DNA of 64,000 bases, taken from Microthyrium microscopicum. Its lineage: Eukaryota > Ascomycota > Dothideomycetes > Microthyriales > Microthyriaceae. Positions 55,566 to 64,000 of this stretch are shown one piece after another (within the stretch, counting starts at the first letter, position 1; each line of letters opens with the position of its first letter). The translations under genes and the position numbers were made by a program. Location: contig MU004233.1 in NCBI GenBank assembly GCA_010405405.1, positions 2,320,715 to 2,384,714 on the forward strand, written 5' to 3'. The notes under the pieces were generated by a model. It did not search any database, was not told the DNA's origin, and worked only from the letters and a program-made list of their open reading frames with translations.

Positions 55566-58299
55566 AAAGTAAACTACTTATTAAAGTACTTCTATACTAC
55601 TTTATATATTATCTCTAAAGAATAAAGAGTCTAAGTTAAATAACTTACTTAATAAGCTAAAAGATATAGACTTAGGTTTTATAGCCTAAACTACTTAGTA
55701 GTAAGCCTTTATAGTAAATATATTATAAGTAACTTACCTAATTCTTTTACTAACTTATACTTTTATAAAATATTACTTAAATTATATCTTATTCTTAAGC
55801 TATATTTATTCTACTTTTTTTTTTATATTATTTCTAATATTTATAAAATATTATTAATAATATAGTTTACTATTATTTTAATAGTAGCTATATTTTATAG
55901 AGTACTATATATAGTTATAAAGATAACTTTACTAAATACTATTACTATACCTATTAAAAGTATTATTATAATATTATAAGTATTTTATTAATAATTTAGA
56001 TATAGCTTACATACTAACCTCTATTTAAGTATCTATAGTCTTTAATAAAGTTATAAATAACTTAATCTACTTATATATCTATTTTATATTTCTTAACTTT
56101 ATAAGTTCTATTATAGTTATTATACTTTTAGGTTCCTTTATTAAGTTTTATTAATATAGTAATATATATTATATTTATAATAAAGAGTTAATACGTTATT
56201 AATAAGCTTATAATACTTTTATTATAGCTTAGTATTATATAGAGAGTTACCTAAGAGGCTATAGCTATTTTATAGCTTTAGATATAATATTCTATATTTA
56301 TATTATACTTAGTTATATTAAAAATATATTAAAATAAGCTAATAATATTTAGTATCTTAATATAGGTTCTCTTACGTTTTATCTATAAGTTATACTTTTA
56401 TTAACTATTATTTTTAGAATTATCTTCTACTTATATTCTATACTTAGTTATAAGTTTAAGTACTTATCTAGCTTATAAGAATCTACTTAGAAGGCTTTAA
56501 ATTACTTAATTCTTATTAAGAGCTAAGTCTTACTACTAATAACTTTTTATTATCTTTACTTATTAGTAGTTTATTTATATAAAGTAATTATCTTTATATC
56601 TATTTTTTATTTTCTTTAGTCTAAAATAGAGAAAATATTACTATATTTAGGACTTATATACTTCTTAAATTTATTTTAGATATTAATACCTTATACTTTA
56701 TAGTATATTTATTTATTATAGAAAAGATTAAGGATAAGAAAGTAGGTAGTATATAAACTAAGTAGTCTAATAAAGAGACTATACTACTCTTTTATAGCTC
56801 TTTTCTAGCTACTTAGGCTTAGGCTTAATATATTAATAAAATAGCTTACTCTTTTTATTAATTTTAGTAGTATTATATTATTAATAAAGTAACTATTTAC
56901 TATAACCTAGATAGTAATATTAATTCTATTAGTACTAATTCTAACTATTTTTATTCTTTTTCTATACTTATAGTATCTATAACTTATAATATTCTTTTAT
57001 TTATTTACTTATCTACTAATAGCGTACTAATTACTTTAACTATATTTATTATATACTTCTTTTTTAGTAATCTTAAAGTAATTAATAGTATCTAATACTT
57101 ACTTTTAAAGTTATAGTATCTTAATATATAGAATTAGGATCTAGTAATTAGATTACGTTTTAATTATATAAATATTATATTTATTTATTTCTTTAGGTAT
57201 AAGTTACTAGTCTTAATATCTTTTAGGATTAGCTTTTTTATTAACTTATTATTTATAGTTATAATATTTAGAAAAAATTCTTATTTTTTATTATATTTAC
57301 TAGTAGTTTATTTTTTCTATCTTTATAAAAAAGAGTCTTTTTTTTATAGTATTAGTTTATTAGTTTCTTATAAGACTTTTTAATTTTATTTAAGTTTTAT
57401 TTATATCTTACTAGTAGTTTACTTAGCTATAATTTTTACTATTTTTATTTTTAGTTTTCTATTTTTTATTTTATTAGTTAATTACTTTTCTATAGTAAAT
57501 AAAAAGCGTATAAAAATCTTCTTTTTCTTATAACGCCTTTTTTTATAGTTTTATTCTTCTTTTTTTCTTTTTTTTATAATAGTAAACTTAAGTCTACTAG
57601 CTTCTTTAAAAACCTTAATTAAGTCTTATACGTTTTTATAGTTTTTTTCTTATTTCTAAGAATTATAGGTTAAAAAATAGCTTTATTAATAAATAAAGTA
57701 TTTAACTTTCTTTTTCTATTTCCTTTTATTTAAGATAGTTCTTATTTCTTATTCTTTTTTATTTTTTAGCTTAATAGCTATAAAGAGCTTTAGTTCTTCT
57801 TAACTTTCTCTTTAATAATATAGTTTAAGTTTAAATATATAAAAAATATTATAGATTTAGTAGCTTATTAAAAGGTTTAGTTAGTAAGCTTATTCTCTAA
57901 CTATATCTTAAATACTAAATAGTTTTATATAGTAAAAGGCTAGCTTCTTACTTAATAGTTTAAGTTTAATATTCTCTATTAATAGTAAGACCTTATTTTT
58001 TATATAGAATAATATTAGAATATACTTTTTATTATAGAACTTAGCTTAGTATTTTATTACTTTTTCTTAGCATTTTATTATCTTTTCTTAATCTTATTCT
58101 ATTTTTATTACTCTTTACTTTACTACTATTATCTTACTTCTCTTTTTTTTAAGCTTATTTTTAGAGTCTATAAAGAAATTTACTAAAAAAGTTAGTTTAT
58201 ATTTTATTTTAGCTATATTTAAAGTATAGTTAAGTATCTTATTATAAGACGTATTTATTACTTATTATACTATAAGTAGAAGGCTTAATTAATTTATTT

Positions 58300-60700
58300 A
58301 GTTTTTAGTAGTAAAGGCTTATAAATAATATCTTAGTACTAAGTTTTATTACTTAGTTTAGCTATTAGTTTATAGATATTAAGCTATAGATAGCTTATAT
58401 TTTACTTTTCTTACTTAGTATAGTTTAGTCTAAAATTTATTTATAAAGATAAATTCTTTATTTAATATAATACTTATTAGTAAGCTTTTTTTTAAGAAAA
58501 TTCTTTTTTCTATAAGTTTTACTAACTCTTTAATAATTATATCTTTTATAATTTTAATATATCTTATTTATTTAGTATATTAATTTATAATTACTAGTAT
58601 AGTATTCAATATTATAAATTTATATTTATAAAGTAGTAAACTTATAATAAAGTTTATAATAATTTCTTATTATAATTAAATTAGTTAAGGTAGAGACTTT
58701 AACTTACTATAAAGTTAATATTATTTTACTTTTATTCTTTAATAAACTAGGTAAGTTTTTATATATATCTATATATTCTTTTTTATCTTTAGCTAGTAAA
58801 ATTATTTATAAAGTAGTTTTATAATACCTTAAACCCTTAAGTATTTTATTAATAGATTATTATAATATATTACTAAGAGTTTATTTCTTAAGATAAGCTT
58901 ATAAAGTATATATAGTTAGCTTTTATAGTAAAGATAGTTTCTTTAAATTAACTAAGTATTTTTTAGTTATTAAGTTTTTTTAAACTCTAGCTATATATTA
59001 AGTACTTTTTAAATATACTTAAATTCTTTATTACTATCTTAAGTAACTTAAACTAAGATAATTAGTATATTTAAAGCTTCTTTATTTATAATATATAAAT
59101 TTTATATTACTTCTCTTACTATAGTTTTTAGAATATAAATATAGTTTAAAATAGTAACTACTTTTTAAAAGCTAAAAGAGTCTTTACTCTCTTTATTTAT
59201 AATATCTTAGCTACTTATTTACTTATAAAGTATCTTACTTATTCTTAATATATTTAATACTAAGTAGTACTTAATATTAAATATCTTATTTATAAGGTTA
59301 TACTTATTTATTATTAGTATTTTATTAGTAAGTTACTTTATTAATTTAAGATTATTTATAAAGACTAACTTTTTTTATTCTTTTTCTAAAAAAAGTCTTA
59401 ACTTTTTCTAAAAAGTAGATAGTAAGTTATTTATAGCTTATTCTATAGTAGTATAGTTAAGTTATCTTAATAGTATATTTATAGAATTTATTTTTTTACT
59501 TTAATACCTAATATAGAAGTTATACTTTATTAATATAATTACCTAGTATACTTAGTATCTATTTAAGTTCTTTTATTTTATAAACTTTATTAAATTATTA
59601 TAGTTAGTTAAAATCTTAATAAAGTAGTAACTATTCTTAAAATAATATTATTAATATTTTATAGCTTTAATAATAATAAGAAGCTTTTAGTTATAGATTT
59701 AATAGTTAATTTTAGCCTTTATTAATTTTCTTAATTAAAAAGTAATAAAATACTATTAGCTATTTTTTTATAACTAAGAAAAAATACTTATAATAATATA
59801 TTAAAATATATTAGTTTTAAGGTAAATTCTCTTCTCTAAGTTAAAATATATAAAAATAAAAATTTTATTAAAAACTATATAGAGTATATAAAATACTTAT
59901 ACTACTTTCTTTATTTAAATAAAAGGTTTATATTTCTTTTTAAGTTATATATTCTTAAATAAGTTAATTAAGAGTTTTATTATTTTTAAGTAGCCTTTAA
60001 TAAACTTATAATAAAAATTTATAAAGCTAATAAATACTTATATATTATTATAGCTTTTAAGCTTTAGCTATTTTATAATAGACTTAACTTAATTAAGATT
60101 TATTTTTACTTTTTTTATAAAGACTATAAAACTAAGAAATTTTACCTTATTAGTAAAGAATTAGTATTTTTTAGGATTAGTATAAAGCTTAATAGCTAGT
60201 AAGTATTTTAATATAGTATATATATTATAAATATAATTCTTATATATTTTAGAAAAAATAAGAATATTATTAAAGTAGATAATATAAATAATATCTAAGA
60301 ATTTTATTAATACTTTATAAATATAGGCTTAGAATATAGTTAAAGTATTAGTAAGTTTAAAAAATATAACTTAATATTTATAGTATTTATATTAAATATA
60401 GAATATTATCTTTTATTAATCTTATTCTCTAATAAATATCTAAGTATAGATATTCTTAAAATTTATTTTAGTATAGTATATTACTTTATTAAGTTAATTT
60501 AATATTTTACTTATTAAAGAAAGTAAATAATAGTTCTTAATAGTAACTATATTAAGTAAGTAGTAGTTTATATAAAGTTATAATTCTTTATTCTTCTTAA
60601 ATATAAAAAGTATAAATACTTTAGCTAAGCTAGTTAATTCCTAAATCTAGCCTTTTATAAAAGCTAATTTAAAGTATTTTTATAGTACTTTAAGTTTTAT
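58300..60700 (-). pseudogene. gypsy pol remnant on minus strand: RT and integrase
   Basis: RT motifs lie at about 60,230-60,660: a segment aligning with the family VPKKDGSLRLCVDYRGLN region near 60,553-60,610, and the catalytic box reading YFNNILIFSK (family YLDDILIFSK) near 60,250-60,290. The integrase core is near 58,340-58,490, including RKVKYKLS and a traceable QTDxQT near 58,365-58,385. RNase H should lie between them but is too mutated to place. Gag would be right of 60,700. Many stops; dead. Confidence 0.8.
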
Positions 60701-62629
60701 TACTAATAAATTATAAATAAGTTTAAAAAAAGGGTTTATAGTTATTTTAATAATATATTTAATATCTTTAGAGATAGGTTTACTCTTATCTTTAGCTTTA
60801 ACTTAAGAAACTAAATCCTATAGCTTTTATAATAGTCTATTCTTTAAATTAATATTTACTTATAAGCTTAGCTTAAAGCTAATACTAGAAATTTTTATTT
60901 TTCTACTATTTAAGTATAAATACTTATTAAATTTTATAATTAGTTTAAATACTTTACTATATTTTTATAGCTTTTTTTTAAATATACTCTAGTTTATAAT
61001 CTTATATTTTAGCTTCTTTTTCCTAAATAGCTACTTCTTTTATTTTAAATAAATAAAGATATTATATTTTTCTTATAGAGAAGTTCTTTATATTATAGAG
61101 TAAGTATATTTAGTTTAATTAAAAGAAAAAAAATAGTATTTAATATCTTTATAAATACTAGAAGAGTCTTTATAATAAAAATATAGTTAATATATATTAT
61201 AATATTTACTTTTTATTATATTATTAATAAAACTTATAGCTTAAATACTTTCTATAGTTACTTTTTTAAAGCTATAATATTATATAAGTTATTTATTAAT
61301 AATATTAATTTAACTATTAGTATTTAAAAGAATATTTATAAATTAGTTTTCTATAATAAAAGGAAGGTTAGCTATTATCTAAATCTATATTTCTATAATT
61401 TAATTTAGTATTATAAAGATAAGATTCTTAACTTTTATAATACTTACTTTTTTTTTAGATTAATTCTAGATTCTAATAAGAAGAAGATAATATTTAAGTT
61501 TTTTCTTTAGTCTTTATATTTTAAAAAACTTTCTTACCTTTAAGTAGCTTAAGAGCTTCTTAAAGGCTTATTATACTTATTTATATAATATTTAAATAAG
61601 TTATAATTATAATAAATAATTCCTTTATATATTTTACTATTTTTTCTAGGCTTTATACTTACTAGTAGGTAAGTTAATAGTATATATTTTATATAACTTT
61701 TATATTTTTATTATTTACCTTAGCTACTTTATAGATTATAATTTAATTATAAGAATTAAGAATTAATATTACTTAATAAGTCTTTTTATAAGTACTTATA
61801 AATAATTTACTAAAAGTATTTAGTAGCGTTAATTATATTTAGTCTAATAGTTAGAATATATTTTATTAATTTAATTTATTTTTATAGTTTTAGGGTTAGC
61901 TTAGTAAAGAATTTTAAGTATTATTTATCTCTTTTATAAGTTATATTAATATTAAGTTAGGTCTTTAATAAGTTTAAGTAAATATTAAACTTTATAAAAG
62001 TCTAAGTAGAATACTACTTAGCTTTTTTAAGTTTTTTAATAACTAAAAATTTAGCTATAATAGAGTAAGTATATTAATATTAAAGCTATTTTATAAACTT
62101 TTCTTAAGTCTAAGTTAATAGCTTAATTTTCTTTTTCTTTAGGTTTTATTAAGTTTATAAGTTAGGACTTATAAATTAGCTAATCTATTTAATATAGTTT
62201 TCTTATATAGTAAATTAAAAAAGTACTAAATAAAAAATATTTTTTATACTTATAGTCTAGTTAATAAGTTCTTATTAAGTCTTATATTAAAGAACTATAA
62301 GGTTAGTAGGTTTTAGTTCTTTTAGTTAAAAAGAAGAAAAAGGATTTTATTAAGAGGCTTATAATAAGGCTATAATTTTATTATAAAGCTATTACGTTTT
62401 AGCTACGTATATTTATTTTTATTTATTAATTTAAGCTATTACTATATAAAAGATAGCTAAAGTAGCTTCTAAGTCTATTAGTAGTAATAGGCTATTATAT
62501 TAACTTAAGTTATTATTTAAGTTATTATCTAAGTTATTATCTAAGTCTTTATTTTTATCTTTATCTTTATTTTAGCCTTTATTAGAGTTTTTTATATTTC
62601 TTATTATTATAAGAATTTATTAAACTTAT

Positions 62630-64000
62630 TACTATATAGTATATATATAAAAAATAGTTTAAAGTAAGAGAAATAAATTCTAAGAATTAGTATTAAGATA
62701 AGACTAATACTTAATCTTCTAAGAGATTAAATCTATTTCTTTACTTATACTCCTCTTTATTTCTTTTTTAGTAAGGCTATCTCTTTTTCTTATTCTTAGC
62801 TCTATTTTAGCTTTATTTTATTATAATAAAAAGTAAGTACTATCTATATTAATTTAGTAGTTTATTAATAAAAAGCCTTTCTATAGCGTATTATAAGAGT
62901 AAAGTAAGTAAAAAGATAGTAAGATATCTATGCCTTTATAATAAGTTTATAAAAGTTTATAATAAAGCTTTCTTTTTTAAAGAAAGTTACTTTTAACGAC
63001 TTAACTATTATATTTTTCTCTTTTAATAGGTATAGTCTTAACTTATAGTATTCTTATCTTTAGAGTTACTATAATACTTATTATATAAATAATAATAATT
63101 CTATTTATTATAATAGTATTATATATATATATAATACTAAATATTTTAGAACTATAATACTTTATTTTCTTAATACTATAATCTTTTCTTTTTATAAGTA
63201 ATTTATAAGTATATTACCTACCTAAAATCTTAAAAGTTTTTAAAACTATATCTTTTTAAAGTTCTTAATTTAACTTATATTTTTTTTATACTCTATTTAT
63301 ACTTTCTTTACTTATTTCTAATATTTTTAATTTTTTAATATATATTTTAATAGTGTTTTAATTATTTTTTTATAATATCTTTTTATTATTATTTTAGTAG
63401 TTTATATAGTAATAGTTTATTCTATTAAGACTTTATTAATATTAATTTCTTTAATAATAACAACTTTATTAATAATAATAATTTATAAAAGAGTAAGTAG
63501 TTAGTTAATCTTAACTTAAGTAATTATTCTTTAGAAATATATTATATCTTTTAAGAGTTTTAATAATCTTAATAATATAATAGCTAACTTTTTAAGTATA
63601 TAACTTACTAACGTTTTACTACTCCTTATACTCTATAAAGTCCTTAATATATCCTTAAGAGGCTTAAATTATATAATTATAACTTAGTCTAACTTATTAA
63701 CTAAGTAGCCCTTTTAGAGTCTTAAGGAGGCTTATTAACTCCTTATATCTTATTACCCTTAGGCTATATTATTACTAGTACTAATTTACTATTTATTTCT
63801 TATTTAGCCTAATATAGTATTAATAGCTTTTATTACTTACTCTAAGTATTTCTTAGTACTACTATAATTAACTTAATTACTAATTTTATTTTATAGTTAA
63901 CCTATACTTTATACGTCTTTTAAGCTAATAGAAAATATTATTATAAGGATACTCTATTATTAAAGCTTTTATAACTACCTACTACTTATTCTATAATTAA
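62630..64000 (-). repeat. Right (5') LTR-like direct repeat, truncated by window end
   Basis: Second copy of the 54,200-55,565 repeat. The alignment begins within about 15 bp of AATAGTTTAAAGTA at 62,653 and continues to the last base of the window. Confidence 0.8.

Larger units (their letters stand above)
54200..64000 (-). mobile_element. RIP-degraded Ty3/gypsy element on the minus strand, truncated by the window
   Basis: The region is almost free of CpA/TpG. On the minus strand, reading through stops, an RT and an integrase core are recognisable (see the pseudogene entry). Direct repeats of at least ~1.36 kb flank them: 54,200-55,565 matches 62,630-64,000 over the whole length at an offset of ~8.43 kb. 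They are likely LTRs, long for a fungal gypsy. The right copy is cut by the window end, so LTR length and total size (at least 9.8 kb) are minimum values. The sequence differs from the element at 1-5,872. Confidence 0.85.

Noticed and set aside
1-64000. CRISPR arrays, operons, ribosome-binding sites, rRNA genes
   Set aside because: None seen; the window is eukaryotic nuclear DNA, and the repeats present are transposon- or minisatellite-like.

Overview
This is a 64-kb window from a filamentous ascomycete (Pezizomycotina). The evidence is short spliceosomal introns (mostly 47-104 bp, GT..AG), a NUC-1/Pho4-type regulator, a HET-domain gene, a Cdc15-type F-BAR/SH3 gene and transposons wrecked by repeat-induced point mutation (RIP). 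The exact class cannot be read from the sequence; Leotiomycetes or Sordariomycetes both fit.

Layout. Positions 1-5872 hold a Ty3/gypsy element on the + strand. Its interior is RIP-saturated: CpA and TpG are almost absent and stops are everywhere. It ends in a recognisable 162-bp LTR. Positions 5,873-41,790 are a gene-bearing block of balanced composition. Positions 41,793-43,213 hold a RIP-mutated Tc1/mariner-type element with inverted repeats. Positions 43,214-53,290 are a second gene block. Positions 53,290-64,000 are AT-rich again and contain a second, unrelated Ty3/gypsy element on the - strand, bracketed by direct repeats of at least 1.36 kb.

Genes, left to right: a possible 55-aa Cys-rich microprotein (+); a SelW-like Rdx protein (-, 3 exons); a NUC-1/Pho4-type bHLH factor (+); a GAP1/INDA1-type amino-acid permease (-); a HET domain joined to a seven-repeat PLL-type beta-propeller lectin (-); a Ser/Thr-rich protein with a C-terminal membrane anchor (+); a 62-aa single-pass membrane protein (-); CCR4-NOT scaffold NOT1 (-), divergent from an F-BAR/SH3 cytokinesis protein (+); a double-RING/LON protein (-); a protein with an N-terminal AMPK/CBM48-like glycogen-binding module (-); the telomere CST subunit TEN1 (+), convergent with an SRPK-like kinase carrying an acidic tract and a 22-residue repeat tail (-); a hypothetical 175-aa protein (+); and a GPI-anchored repeat surface protein (-). 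Most multi-exon models were assembled by reading splice sites and checking that the frame closes. There is no operon-like logic: mostly housekeeping genes lie beside lineage-variable ones (HET-lectin, repeat-tailed kinase, surface protein).

The most interesting candidates are the HET-propeller lectin fusion (17,886-19,918), a plausible sugar-sensing non-self recognition protein, and the kinase whose tail is built of synuclein/perilipin/LEA-like 11/22-residue amphipathic repeats (44,732-47,089). All functional statements rest on reading motifs by eye; no database search was run.
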